Counted from the stretch's first letter, positions 1 through 9,445 are shown. The stretch: DNA of 64,000 bases from QVMG01 sp032073245 (GCA_032073245.1 DAMANX010000022.1:1-64000); one strand, 5' to 3'. The notes: generated by a model not told the origin, from the sequence alone. A program made the numbers and translations.

Positions 1-3000
1 CTCACAATTATCTTGGTGACATTGTTATCTACTTTCACCATATAGATACCTTTGGCCAGTGAAATAGAGGTTTCCCCTGCCGGTATTTTCCGGCTTGTAA
101 CTATCCGTCCGGCCATCGATACCAGATACACATCTGCAGGGCTGTTTGTTTGTATATATAAGCAACCGCCGGCAGTCCACAGATGGGTACCTCCAATTGT
201 TGCATTATCCGTAGGGTCGGGGTTGGGGTCGGGAGAATTCGATACATGTATACGGATGGTCATATTCTTGCGGATATTTTCGATCGTATAGCGGTAAACC
301 GAACTGCGCAGGACAGGATCAAGCAATATATATTCCTCATCTATCTGTAGGAATACATACATACCGTCATACTGGTCGCCCATTGTGATTGTCAGGGTTA
401 AGGACTGTCCTTCGTTGACGTTATGTTCGCCTAATCCGGGTTCAATAGTCACTCCTTCGGGAAGCTCCCCGGTAATGGTTACCACAGGCTGCGCGGGAGC
501 AGGGTCGGGATCGGACGGGGAAGGTGCTGTCACCGTTACCACTAATGTATGGTAGCCGATCGTACCATCTTCGGCAGTTACAGTCAGGATAAAGGTATTT
601 GCTCCCATTACCACATCCTTTTCTCCTGTCCCGGTAACGGTTGCAGCGGCATCCGTTGCATTGGCCGTAATCGTTACTTTGGTGGCTTCACTGCTGGTCA
701 GGGTGTATTCATACTGTCCGTTTCTCAGGCTGGCGGCCCTGTTATTCACCATCACTCCATTCGCCTCTTTCAGCGAAGTATCACTATTTAATGGAACGGT
801 TACTTTTACCGTGTAAGACTTCGTATCCGATCTGTCTTCCGATGTAATGCTGACAGTGAACTGATTTTCTCCTTTATTCACCGGGAATGTTCCCGATCCG
901 TTTACCGTAGCATTGGCATCCAGGGCGATTGCCGTTAAAATAATTTCTGTGGTATAAGCAACCGTAATGGCATAATCCCCGTTTGTATTTGTTGATACTT
1001 CAGCGGCTTCCTGGCTTTCTGCGGTCCGCAGGGTGATTGTTTTCAGATTGGCATTGTTGTTCAATACCTTTACCGTCAGTTGATAAGTCGCCTGGGTGCC
1101 GTCTTCGGCAACTACCGTAAAGGAGCGGATGTTATTGCCCAGGATCAGGTTTTTCAGTGTCGTTCCGTTAGTAACGGTCGCTCCTGATCCTGCTGTGGGG
1201 GTGTACATAACCGTAGCTTCCAGGGCGTAAGGTATTGTTACCGTATAGGCATTATCAGCCAGGTCAGCCCGAACTCCGTTTACCGCTACTGTTTCCAGTG
1301 TGGTGATATTCTGAAGGGTGTATACCTCAAGGGTATAATTCTCTGTTGAATTATCTTCGGCTTTAACCATCAGGGTGATCGTCACTGTTTCTCCTGCTGT
1401 AAGGCTCTTCCCTGCGCTATCGTCTGTCACTGTAGAAAGCGTACTGGTAGGAATGCCGTTTACCGTGAGTGTTTCGGAATAGGTGACAGATACCTTATAT
1501 TTATCGGTTTCCCATACGGCTTCATGTCCGTTAACATTTACAATAGCCAATGTAGCATCATCATTTGCCGCACTTTGTACATAAACCGTGCGGGCAGGAG
1601 GAGTGCTGCAGGTATAATTCCGGTTATCGGTCAGGCTAGCCACAACGATGGAGTTCCCTTCCGCCGTGGCAGTCAATACTCCATCGTTAAGATCTACTGA
1701 TGTTCCTTCCTGAATATTGAATTCCACCGGTAAGCTTTGACTATTGGAAGCGGTAAGGGTGTATGTGCCTTTGTCGGCATCACCTACCCGCATTGCGGGG
1801 ATTTCCGGGAAATCGAGTGCCAGTTCCGCTTTATTGATACGGATTGTAGTGGAGGTGATTGCCCCGTCGTAATCGCCTCCGGAGATGGTGGCTGTTACTG
1901 TATAAAGTCCGGCATCCGCGGGCAGGTCGTTTCCGCTTTCTGTGGCCCATTCTTCCAATCCCTGATAGGTGAATGAGGCTGTGCCACCCATATTTTCCAA
2001 CAGGGATAATGCGGCCGGGTTGCCGGTATAGGTAAATTCCCTTTCATTTTCTTCATTGAGTGTTCCGCCGGTAAAGGGGGCGACTACATTCTGGGCTTCG
2101 TAGGCGCCTATATCGACGGTGTTTACAAAACGGGCGTTGCCGGTGGCGTCTTTAATTATCGATTCATCGATAAAGCTATCGTCGCCGGCGTTAATGGCCG
2201 GATTGGAATACCAAGGTAATAAGGAGTAATCTCCATCGGCAGCGTTTACAAAGTAATGACCTTCTGAAAGGGTTCCGTCCAGATTATTATTAGATGTCGA
2301 CAGGTCCATTCCTCCTATCAGGCTGTTTTGAATAGTGGAAGCAACTGCAGCATCCATATTTGACTCGGCGTTACTGCCGTTAAGATTATTCCACAAAACG
2401 CTATTTTGAATAGTCACATTCGCATGGTCGACAATTGCATAACCTGAGCCGGTTATTTTGTTGTCGACGATGGTTGAGTTGATTAGATTGAGTTTTACAG
2501 GTCGAGCTTTGTCCATATAGAATAGAGTAGGAGATTCAGCATCTGCTCCAGTTACTTCGTTACCTAATACTAAAGAACTCTCTATATTTAAATTAAAATA
2601 GTTTTGTCCCAAAAGTACTAAATGAATAGCTCCACCATTTAATTTGGACTTATTATTCCTAATTTCACTACTGAAGATATCAAAATCAGTTAATCCTCCA
2701 GATTGAGCAAAAATGGCTCCTCCTGTACCCTCTGATATATTATCAGAAATTATACTGTTTGTTATCTTCAGAAGCCCCTGACTTCCATAAACGTAACAAA
2801 TTCCACCGCCAGTGCCACTATTTGCCTTTGAAATAACATTTGCTACATTTCTTTGGATTGTAACATTGTCTAAAATAATTTGCCCATTATTGAGATACAT
2901 TCCCCCTCCTTGGGATCCAACATTATTTTCCACCCAAACATTCTTACAAGTCAGGGCATTATAAGACGCTACACCGCCTGCTCCCAATATATTGCCATCT

Positions 3001-3950
3001 AAACTACCGATATTGTTCCTAATATAAACTCCTTCTAACTCAGTTGTTCCAGAGGATAGATAGAGGGCACCATGGCGTATACTTTTATTATTTTCAAATA
3101 CAGAATCTTCTATGCGTAGATCTCCACCTTGCTGATACAAGGCACCAGCTCCTCCTGCCTGATCACCATTTAATTGATTTGAATTAAAATTCACTTGCGT
3201 CATCACAGTAGTACTGTTTTGGAGAAAGCCTGCACCACTTATACCAATTAAGTTTTGATTATTTGCTATAATAGAATTCTTAAACTTAATGTCTGTGCAA
3301 CTATGGACAGAAAATCCTGGCATATATAATGCCCAGTGATGTTGTATGCTTAAATTATTTAATTGAATAGAAAAGCAGTTTTGTAGATAGACTCCTCCAG
3401 CACGATTCCTAGAGAAATCAATATCATTAAGTTTCACATTAGCAAAAGTAAGACCTGTTCCTGCAGGGTTTTCAAATGAGTATAAACCTCTTCCATTTGC
3501 GATGGTAAAACCATCTAAAATCAAATTATTAACTCCACCTCCTACAACCACATGATAAGCCGTATCCGTCTCATTAATTCCCCCATCCAATACTGAAGTA
3601 TACAATTCAAAATCCCTCAGATCCGGATTATTCCCAGTACCGACATATCCTCCATACAAATTGATATTTGATTTCAATAGAAACGCCTTATCCCGTTCTG
3701 TTGTAGCAACACCATCTATATCTATTTCCGCCACTTTCTGTGTCGGAATATACTTCCCTTGTGCCACCCGGATCTCACCACCTTCTCCAGCCTCATCCAG
3801 TTCATTGATCATCCTCTGAATATCCCCCGCCGCATTCTCCCAGGATGACCCATCGCCATCGCCACCTTCGACTACATAGCGAACCGTCTGCGCCTGTATA
3901 GCCAACACACTATACACTGCCACCAATAATGTAAAAAAACTCTTTCTCAT
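1..3950 (-). CDS. Large secreted beta-helix / cadherin-like repeat protein with C-terminal sorting module (3' end outside window)
   Basis: The frame is open from the ATG at 3950 to the left edge (about 1,316 codons). It starts with a signal peptide (MRKSFFTLL... ending AIQAQ). Residues about 25-600 resemble right-handed beta-helix / Pmp-like surface proteins, with many short N-rich, G-rich strands and the boundary motif DIGAYEAQ. An MBG-like segment follows (FTYTGNPAALSLLENMG), then several cadherin-like beta-sandwich repeats of about 75-80 residues. The last part (SLAKGIYMVKVDNNVTKIIV) matches a type IX (Por) sorting domain, so the stop should lie only a few codons beyond base 1. Likely exported and surface-attached or released; ligand unknown. 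Its C-terminus resembles that of the Ig-repeat protein at 25953. Confidence 0.8.
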   Translation of the reverse strand, partial: MRKSFFTLLVAVYSVLAIQAQTVRYVVEGGDGDGSSWENAAGDIQRMINELDEAGEGGEIRVAQGKYIPTQKVAEIDIDGVATTERDKAFLLKSNINLYGGYVGTGNNPDLRDFELYTSVLDGGINETDTAYHVVVGGGVNNLILDGFTIANGRGLYSFENPAGTGLTFANVKLNDIDFSRNRAGGVYLQNCFSIQLNNLSIQHHWALYMPGFSVHSCTDIKFKNSIIANNQNLIGISGAGFLQNSTTVMTQVNFNSNQLNGDQAGGAGALYQQGGDLRIEDSVFENNKSIRHGALYLSSGTTELEGVYIRNNIGSLDGNILGAGGVASYNALTCKNVWVENNVGSQGGGMYLNNGQIILDNVTIQRNVANVISKANSGTGGGICYVYGSQGLLKITNSIISDNISEGTGGAIFAQSGGLTDFDIFSSEIRNNKSKLNGGAIHLVLLGQNYFNLNIESSLVLGNEVTGADAESPTLFYMDKARPVKLNLINSTIVDNKITGSGYAIVDHANVTIQNSVLWNNLNGSNAESNMDAAVASTIQNSLIGGMDLSTSNNNLDGTLSEGHYFVNAADGDYSLLPWYSNPAINAGDDSFIDESIIKDATGNARFVNTVDIGAYEAQNVVAPFTGGTLNEENEREFTYTGNPAALSLLENMGGTASFTYQGLEEWATESGNDLPADAGLYTVTATISGGDYDGAITSTTIRINKAELALDFPEIPAMRVGDADKGTYTLTASNSQSLPVEFNIQEGTSVDLNDGVLTATAEGNSIVVASLTDNRNYTCSTPPARTVYVQSAANDDATLAIVNVNGHEAVWETDKYKVSVTYSETLTVNGIPTSTLSTVTDDSAGKSLTAGETVTITLMVKAEDNSTENYTLEVYTLQNITTLETVAVNGVRADLADNAYTVTIPYALEATVMYTPTAGSGATVTNGTTLKNLILGNNIRSFTVVAEDGTQATYQLTVKVLNNNANLKTITLRTAESQEAAEVSTNTNGDYAITVAYTTEIILTAIALDANATVNGSGTFPVNKGENQFTVSITSEDRSDTKSYTVKVTVPLNSDTSLKEANGVMVNNRAASLRNGQYEYTLTSSEATKVTITANATDAAATVTGTGEKDVVMGANTFILTVTAEDGTIGYHTLVVTVTAPSPSDPDPAPAQPVVTITGELPEGVTIEPGLGEHNVNEGQSLTLTITMGDQYDGMYVFLQIDEEYILLDPVLRSSVYRYTIENIRKNMTIRIHVSNSPDPNPDPTDNATIGGTHLWTAGGCLYIQTNSPADVYLVSMAGRIVTSRKIPAGETSISLAKGIYMVKVDNNVTKIIV

Positions 3951-4281
3951 CTTTTTCAATTGTTTGATTTATTAATACTCATTTATATATATCTGTTACT
4001 CTATTATTTTACTGTTTACATTCTGTCACTTTTGAAGAATAAGAAGAGATGATGATGGTGTTTTAATCATTTGTTTTACAGTGTATTGGGTGTTGTATTT
4101 GAAAGTTGAAACAGTTTTTATCAAACAATTTTCAAGCACACAACCCCTCTCATGTGAAACAAACCCTCCGGTAGCCGGGCTGATATAAACTACTAAAGAA
4201 GGGTTTATATCACTGACCCTGGCACCTCTGGATTATGCAAAAAGTAAAACAAAATGTAAACAATAAATTAGAGAACAGATT
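3951..4281. other. Intergenic region with an inverted repeat upstream of the AraC gene
   Basis: A 331-bp AT-rich gap between divergent genes. The only structure I see is a perfect 10-bp inverted repeat, TGATATAAAC (4181-4190) and GTTTATATCA (4203-4212), with a 12-bp spacer. It lies about 70 bp upstream of the regulator's start. It could be an operator for the regulator or a transcript hairpin. No TAnnTTTG element is convincing on either strand. Confidence 0.45.
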
Positions 4282-5139
4282 ATGAGCAGTTTACTTAAAG
4301 CCGAAAGAGAAAAGCCAGCATGTTTAGAAGCTACACAATTTCCCGTCCAATGGATAACACACCCCGCCGGTTACTACGGGGAAAAGAATCTGTATATGGG
4401 AGAAATACTATTCCTTACCGAGGGAAGCTTCAGTATCTCTTTTGAGTTATTTTACGACCTTCCCGTTACGGAAGGCAGTATCTTGTTACTTCCACCCGGG
4501 TCACATGTAAGGATCCGGACCGGCCAGGGTATGTCCCTTTGTGTCTTCCGCTTAAACGGCGAGGAACACCTTCCGCAAACTATGTCCCTACGGCAAAATC
4601 CCGACTGGAACGGTACACTTTGTACCCTGCCCGTTGCGGCCGGCATCAAGGAATACCTCCATTTGCTCCGGGACAATTACGAGAAAGGACTTACAGACGC
4701 CGACTATCTTGAACTCAAGAAAAAGGAACTATTGTACCTTCTCTATAAATATTATAGCGCGGAACAACTCTCCCAATTATTTAACCCCCTGTTAGGTGGA
4801 AACAGCCGGTTTATGGATTTTGTACTGAAGAATTACCGCAAGATACGTACGGTCAGGGAGTTTGCTGCCCTGTATAATTGCAGTATATCCAATTTTGAAA
4901 AGAAGTTCCGCTACACCTTTGGAATTTCCCCCTACCGTTGGATGAGTCAAAAGAGGACAAGTGAAATATACCAGGAGATAATCTCCACAGACAAGTCAAT
5001 GAGCCAGATAGCCGAAGAGCAGAAGTTCCTATCCCTACCGCAGTTCACCGACTACTGTAAGAAACATCTTGGTCACCCACCCCGTAAGTTAAGGCGAGCC
5101 TTTGGTCAATTATTGGATAATGGAAAGGTAATGGTATAA
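4282..5139 (+). CDS. AraC/XylS-family transcriptional regulator
   Basis: A 285-residue protein. The N-terminal half (about 20-170) is a cupin-like sensor region with LLPPGSHVRI. The C-terminal third carries two helix-turn-helix units: TVREFAALYNCSISNFEKKFRYTFGISPYRW and MSQIAEEQKFLSLPQFTDYCKKHLGHPPRKLRR. This layout is typical of AraC-type one-component regulators that bind DNA next to their target genes. It is divergent from the large secreted protein, with an inverted repeat in between, so it may control that gene or itself. The effector cannot be read from sequence. Confidence 0.85.
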   Translation: MSSLLKAEREKPACLEATQFPVQWITHPAGYYGEKNLYMGEILFLTEGSFSISFELFYDLPVTEGSILLLPPGSHVRIRTGQGMSLCVFRLNGEEHLPQTMSLRQNPDWNGTLCTLPVAAGIKEYLHLLRDNYEKGLTDADYLELKKKELLYLLYKYYSAEQLSQLFNPLLGGNSRFMDFVLKNYRKIRTVREFAALYNCSISNFEKKFRYTFGISPYRWMSQKRTSEIYQEIISTDKSMSQIAEEQKFLSLPQFTDYCKKHLGHPPRKLRRAFGQLLDNGKVMV

Positions 5140-5290
5140 GAAAAATAAGAAAGGAGAGTGTAAAAAAGATTTTGTATAAATATGGCTTTTTGTGAATGGC
5201 TTCTGTCATTTCAAAAGTGACAGAACGTTTGTATATCAACGGTTTCCAGGTGGCAAATGTAAATATTAAATCAGAGATCAACAAACATTA

Positions 5291-6706
5291 TCAGGCAGAT
5301 TTTATGAATTTTTCAACTTTTCGGTTTGCACGGTCCAGCACCTTCGTATCAAATGACCCCAGATAAATCATGGTCGTTCGCTCCGACGTATGTCCCAGCC
5401 CTTCGGAAATCACCCCGATAGGAATCTCTGCCGCACGGGCTATTGTTGCCCAGGTGTGTCGAGCCACGTGGCTCGACAGTGAAAAATGAAAAGTGAAAAG
5501 TGAAGAATCATCAGGAAGCACTGTAGCGTCTTTTGCTTTTCTTTTCGCTTTTAATTTTTCACTTTTCACTTTTAACAGCGCCGCCAGGCGCTTGAGCCGG
5601 TTGTTCTGGGTGCGAAGGGCACTTTCGTATTGAAGGCGTTCATTCTCTCCCGGTATTCTTATAAGAGGGAAGACATAGGGGGAGTCCGCAGTTTCACCCG
5701 CAAACCGGTCGAGGATGGTTTGCATCCGGGGGGTAACGGTTATCTCCAGTAGCTGTCGTGTCTTCTTGCGGCGGTAACGGATTGTTCCCTCTTTTATATC
5801 CTCTTTCTTTAAGTAAGCCATATCGACGAATGACATGCCGCGGGAAAGGAACGAAAAGAGAAAGAGAAGCTGTGCCTGGCGAAGACCCTCTACCGGTTGA
5901 CTACACGGAGTTTCACGGATGTTTTTTTCTTTATTTATAACAGCAGTGGTTATCCGGGCTTTTCCGTGTTTTGGCCGGGACCGGCCTTCGATTCCGTGCG
6001 TGGTGGTAAAAGGATCCCATGCTTCGAGTAGAGCCATATCCTTTTTCGAGAGGGCCCGCTTTTTGGTGGCATGCACTCCCGTGTAGACACCTGCAAAGGG
6101 GTTCTCCGTTTTAGCCTCTGTGAGATGTTGCCTTACGGCACGGTTATAGATGGCCCTCAGATTACGCATATAGAACGAGATGGTATTCATCTCTTTCCCT
6201 TCTCCGAGCATAAAAGACTGGAAACGGTGCATCAGGGAGGAAGTGACCTGTTTAAAGGATAGGTCGTTATTTCCATAGAAGTGAAGCAGACCGTTACGCA
6301 CCGTACGGTAGCCACGGGCGGTACGCTCACGGCCTTCAGATATAAGCTCTTCTGAAAGTTTATCAACGTATGAAGATAGAAGGCTGCCGGACATTCGGCG
6401 GCGGTAGAAAGCCGTCACATCAGAAGCAGTGAATTCGCCTTCTTCACCGAGGCGGGCGAGTGCACAGAGAAGGAACTCATACGTTTTTTCCAGTTCACGT
6501 TCCACTTCTTTGAGATAGGGATAACGTTGGGGGGAATAGCTACTAAAGACAACCTTTCTTTCGAGAGGGTCCCATTCTTCGGGATAGAGTTTCCAGGGGG
6601 TGGTCACTGTTCCGGACTCACGACGGTGGATCACACGGATAAACACGCTGCCTGCGCTTCGCCTCACCCTGGAGGAGCTACGCAGATGGAATTCAATTGA
6701 TGCCAT
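5291..6706 (-). CDS. Tyrosine recombinase / phage-type integrase with two in-frame insertions
   Basis: 471 residues. It has an N-terminal arm-binding region, a SAM-like core-binding domain (about 105-205) and a catalytic domain with R289 (FLSRGMSFVDM), H413 and R416 (HVARHTWAT), H439 (GLGHTSERTT) and nucleophile Y448. This fits Bacteroidetes integrases of prophages and conjugative elements. It is longer than the usual ~400 residues because of two segments: about 239-277, between the helix after LSKKDMALLEA and the R289 helix, and about 378-410, encoded by a DNA palindrome just before HxxR. All catalytic residues remain, so activity is possible but untested. It lies left of the tail genes and may have integrated that island. 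No attachment-site duplication was recognised. Confidence 0.85.
   Translation of the reverse strand: MASIEFHLRSSSRVRRSAGSVFIRVIHRRESGTVTTPWKLYPEEWDPLERKVVFSSYSPQRYPYLKEVERELEKTYEFLLCALARLGEEGEFTASDVTAFYRRRMSGSLLSSYVDKLSEELISEGRERTARGYRTVRNGLLHFYGNNDLSFKQVTSSLMHRFQSFMLGEGKEMNTISFYMRNLRAIYNRAVRQHLTEAKTENPFAGVYTGVHATKKRALSKKDMALLEAWDPFTTTHGIEGRSRPKHGKARITTAVINKEKNIRETPCSQPVEGLRQAQLLFLFSFLSRGMSFVDMAYLKKEDIKEGTIRYRRKKTRQLLEITVTPRMQTILDRFAGETADSPYVFPLIRIPGENERLQYESALRTQNNRLKRLAALLKVKSEKLKAKRKAKDATVLPDDSSLFTFHFSLSSHVARHTWATIARAAEIPIGVISEGLGHTSERTTMIYLGSFDTKVLDRANRKVEKFIKSA
5478..5573. repeat. Palindromic insertion inside the integrase gene
   Basis: A GTGAAAAATGAAAAGTGAAA-type arm (5478-5503) faces its inverted counterpart AATTTTTCACTTTTCACTTT (5553-5573) across about 50 bp. 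The segment keeps the reading frame and encodes residues about 378-410 (KSEKLKAK ... LFTFHFSL). It looks like a small palindromic repeat that was accepted into the coding sequence. Confidence 0.6.
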
Positions 6707-6881
6707 GTTTTTTTAATTGCTTTATGCTTCGCTAAGCGAACGCTGTTTATTAATGATTAATTATAAATGGTTAATTACATGCTAACACATAAGAAAAGGG
6801 TGCAAGATATGTTTTTTTTTAAACAGTGGATGGGGAGAAAGGGTTGAATAATAAGTGATGAGTGGTGAGTGGTGAACGTAG

Positions 6882-6901
6882 AGACAAGGCTTGCCTTGTC
6901 T
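6882..6901. repeat. Short palindrome AGACAAGGC-TT-GCCTTGTCT
   Basis: A perfect 9-bp inverted repeat with a 2-bp loop, preceded by GTAG. The shape resembles short palindromes scattered in many Bacteroidetes genomes. No neighbouring gene ends here, so it is not an obvious terminator. Confidence 0.5.
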
Positions 6902-6939
6902 GCATGGGTGGTTACGCTCGGGATACACTGTTGTTCCCT

Positions 6940-7089
6940 GAGGGTGTGTCAAAAGTCATCTATGAATAGAAATCAAAGAATAAACACAGAGGTGTGGACA
7001 CACAGAGTCTTGATTTTCAAATAATGAAAAACTCTGTGCCTCCGTGGCTCTGTGTTTAAATTAAAATTTCAGGCTTTTGATACACCCTC
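6940..7089. repeat. Long hairpin element, CACAGAG family, copy 1
   Basis: The outer arms GAGGGTGTGTCAAAAG (6940-6955) and CTTTTGATACACCCTC (7074-7089) pair at 15 of 16 positions. The inner arms TAAACACAGAGG... (6981-7008) and ...CTCTGTGTTTA (7031-7058) pair imperfectly. A second element with the same two-tier architecture lies at 39213-39371. No protein is encoded. Confidence 0.7.
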
Positions 7090-7146
7090 CTACGTTGGTT
7101 GGTTGTTAACAAAAAGTCGGGGATTTGCAGAAATCTCTGTGAATAC

Positions 7147-7196
7147 GATAGGTTAAAAAGTGTTTCTATACATAGTTCGGGAATAAACTATGCATG
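7147..7196. repeat. Dispersed repeat GATAGGTTAAAAA..., copy 1
   Basis: A 31-bp block (7147-7177) matches 32163-32193 at 30 of 31 positions. It is followed in both places by AAACTATGCATG (7185-7196 here). ATACATAGTT and AACTATGCAT form an imperfect inverted repeat within the element. Confidence 0.65.
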
Positions 7197-7338
7197 AAAA
7201 ATCAAAATTGTATGGGTGGTTTGACAATATGATATTCTATAAAAACAAGATGCTTGTTCTTTTTTGTACTTCATAAATGAATTACATTGTGAACAAGCAT
7301 CCTAAAATAATGGCCAACGGCAAAACCTGCCTAGGTTT

Positions 7339-7575
7339 TCACCCAATCGTCGTTAGATTGATTACAGTGACCAGCCATCCGTTGTATGTATATTGAGGAG
7401 TCCAACCTACTAGTTCCAAGGGACGTGTAGTTCCACCATCGAAAGGAAGATAATAGCCTTCAATGGTTTCTAAAATTTCTTCTGCTATTGCATGGTGAGC
7501 CTCCACCGTTGAATCGGAAATGTCTTTTACTCCCGGTTTAACAGATAGCGGAACGGTGACGTCACTTCCCGGCTC
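7339..7575 (-). pseudogene. Possible truncated gene remnant opposite the tape-measure fragment
   Basis: The minus strand is open for 78 codons between an upstream stop (7576-7578) and a TGA at 7339-7341. It reads ...EEILETIEGYYLPFDGGTT and ends ...LVTVINLTTIG. The composition looks protein-like, but no start codon or ribosome site is evident and I do not recognise the family. Its 5' part overlaps the opposing tail fragment, so it may be the cut 3' end of a gene lost at the island boundary, or a chance open frame. Confidence 0.35.
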
Positions 7576-7876
7576 TCAAAATGGTGAAAGTGTGAACATG
7601 CTTTCCGATATTATGCAAAATGTCCGGAAAATAGCTGCTGCTATCGTTATCCCTGTAGCAATGGCTTTACCCGGGGAAAGCCAGGCTTCTGAACTACCGC
7701 AACCCATGAATGCTGTTTCTGCAGAAAACCCAGGACTAAATGGGATGGGCACAATGGATGAAAGCCGTACAATCCGGATTGATAATATATCCATTCATAT
7801 ACAAAAGGCAGACGCCAATGGAGAAGAGGAGATAACAAATATGGTGAAACGAACACTTTGGGAGGCATTAAAATGA
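7499..7876 (+). pseudogene. Phage tail tape-measure protein, C-terminal fragment
   Basis: The frame is open from 7499, with the first ATG at 7520, and ends at 7876. The segment MLSDIMQNVRKIAAAIVIPVAM, then a low-complexity stretch and RTIRIDNISIHIQKADANG followed by an alpha-helical end (EEITNMVKRTLWEALK), is how Bacteroidetes tape-measure proteins finish. Full tape-measure proteins have several hundred to more than a thousand residues, so only the tail of the gene remains. Its stop overlaps the next start (ATGA at 7873), as expected in an intact tail operon. The truncation probably inactivates the tail unless another copy supplies the protein. Confidence 0.6.
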
Positions 7877-8469
7877 AAACTGAATTTAATATACCTGATT
7901 TGTTGTCGGCAAATGCTTATACCGGTTTACCTTTCACGGGAGAAAATATGTCGGTAATAATCGGGAAAAGATCCGGTAAGGAATATGCTTATGAGGGAGA
8001 TGCGGCCAGTAAGAAGATGATGGCACAGTTGGGAGCCCCTTTACGGAAAAGGAATGCCCTCGGACAAATTTACTTTCTACCTGTTCTGATTGAACATAAA
8101 AATGGTACCTGCGAATTGCCCAATGCCAGTATTGGTTTTCAGGGTAAAAAGAAGATTGTTGAAACGCCTATGGCCGGACGTAAAGGGACGGTTAAGGAAT
8201 TGATTAGTATTGAAGACTATACGATAACAATTTCAGGCGTTTATCTGGATACAGATTTTCCGGAACAGGGCCTTCAGGAACTGGAGGAATTGTTTGAACA
8301 GAATGAAAGTGTGAAGCTTATATGCGCCTTGACCGATATCTTTCTTGCGGAAGATGATAAAGTAGTAATTCAGAGTATCAATATTCCGGCTGAAACAGGA
8401 ACGGATACGGCTCAAAGATTTACAATTACGCTGATTACAGATAAGAACTTTGAATTAATAGCCGAATAA
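7873..8469 (+). CDS. DUF6046-like phage tail protein
   Basis: 198 residues from the ATG at 7873, which overlaps the preceding stop. The protein contains PLRKRNALGQIYFLPVLIEHKNG and NASIGFQGKKKIVETPMAGRKGTVKELI, a pattern I associate with DUF6046 proteins found directly after the tape-measure gene in Bacteroidetes prophages. The exact role is unknown. By position and size a baseplate-hub or LysM-like adaptor is possible, since it precedes the gpD-like hub by one base. The family label comes from recall and gene order, not from a search. Confidence 0.6.
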   Translation: MKTEFNIPDLLSANAYTGLPFTGENMSVIIGKRSGKEYAYEGDAASKKMMAQLGAPLRKRNALGQIYFLPVLIEHKNGTCELPNASIGFQGKKKIVETPMAGRKGTVKELISIEDYTITISGVYLDTDFPEQGLQELEELFEQNESVKLICALTDIFLAEDDKVVIQSINIPAETGTDTAQRFTITLITDKNFELIAE

Positions 8470-8470
8470 T

Positions 8471-9445
8471 ATGTTTGTACTATGTTGTGACATTACAATT
8501 GGAAGTGTTTCTTTTCAATCAGTGCATGAAGTGCTAATCAAGCGGAGTGTACATAATCTGGCGGCAACGGCAGTGGTGAAGGTTCCGGTAACAGCAGTAC
8601 TTAAGCATAAAGATGAACCGCCTACCTATATAGAAACTGCTTCGGCTATAAATATCAATGATCCGGTAACCATAAAGCTGGGATATGACGGCATCTTGCA
8701 GGAAGAGTTCAAGGGATATGTGAAGAATATCAACTATAAAAAACCGCTTGAAATCGAGTGTGAAGACGAATTCCATAAAACGCATATTACTTGTCGATTC
8801 AGTGAAAAAAGTTCTTCGCTCCGGAATTGTTTATCGACCATCCTTCCCGAAATAAAAATCGGGACTTGTATAGATGTTACTTTAAAAAATTATCCAATTA
8901 ATGATAAGCCGGGTAATGTTGTGCTTGAACAATTAAAGAAAGATTACAACTTATTGATATTTTTTGATTTGGAAGGTAATTTGCATCTGGGACAAATGGA
9001 AGACTTTACAGGTCCGACAGTTAAATACCGGATGGGATATAATGTCATTCAGGATAATGAATTAAAAAACAAAAAGGCTGATAAAGCTCCTTTGAAGGTT
9101 GTAGCGATTTGTAACAGGAAAGATGGGGAACAATTGCGCGAAGAGGAAGGAATTGATGGTGGGGAAACTAAGATTGTTGAATTTTCAGATGTGGAAAGTA
9201 GTGGTGAATTAAAAAAACTGGCAATAGCAACATTGAAGAAGTTTTCATACGATGGCTGTGAAGGAAAGATACAAACATTTCTTATTCCGTATGTGCAGCC
9301 TTGTATGGTGGCGGAAATAGACGACCCTGTATATCCTGAACGCAACGGTTCTTATAAAGTGGTAAGTGTAGAAACACATTTTGGGTTTAAAGATGGAAAT
9401 GCAATTGGTGGAAGGCGAACTGTAGAAATCGGAATAAAAGCATAG
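8471..9445 (+). CDS. Phage late-control gpD-like tail hub protein
   Basis: 324 residues. The N-terminal part (DITIGSVSFQSVHEVLIKRSVHNLAATAVVKVPV) and IKLGYDGILQEEFKGYVKNI match the beta-rich start of gpD/gp27-like tail hub proteins. In P2- and Mu-like phages these form the trimeric hub between tube and spike. Gene order supports this: the spike-like gpV follows by four bases. It probably acts in the assembled baseplate rather than as a regulator, despite the family name. Confidence 0.65.
   Translation: MFVLCCDITIGSVSFQSVHEVLIKRSVHNLAATAVVKVPVTAVLKHKDEPPTYIETASAININDPVTIKLGYDGILQEEFKGYVKNINYKKPLEIECEDEFHKTHITCRFSEKSSSLRNCLSTILPEIKIGTCIDVTLKNYPINDKPGNVVLEQLKKDYNLLIFFDLEGNLHLGQMEDFTGPTVKYRMGYNVIQDNELKNKKADKAPLKVVAICNRKDGEQLREEEGIDGGETKIVEFSDVESSGELKKLAIATLKKFSYDGCEGKIQTFLIPYVQPCMVAEIDDPVYPERNGSYKVVSVETHFGFKDGNAIGGRRTVEIGIKA

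Larger units (their letters stand above)
6707..7498. other. Repeat-rich gap between integrase and tail module
   Basis: About 790 bp without an intact gene. In order it holds: GTGATGAGTGGTGAGTGGTG-type simple repeats (6855-6874); a short palindrome with AGACAAGGC arms (6882-6901); a long double-arm hairpin element with CACAGAG motifs (6940-7089); one copy of a dispersed GATAGGTTAAAAA repeat (7147-7196); an 11-bp inverted repeat GATGCTTGTTC / GAACAAGCATC (7249-7301); and the end of a minus-strand remnant ORF (from 7339). This is the probable left boundary zone of the phage remnant. Confidence 0.6.

Noticed and set aside
1..3900. Short plus-strand frames opposite the large surface protein (for example near 52, 549 and 1737)
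   Set aside because: The minus-strand frame is continuous with domain structure throughout, so these are shadows.
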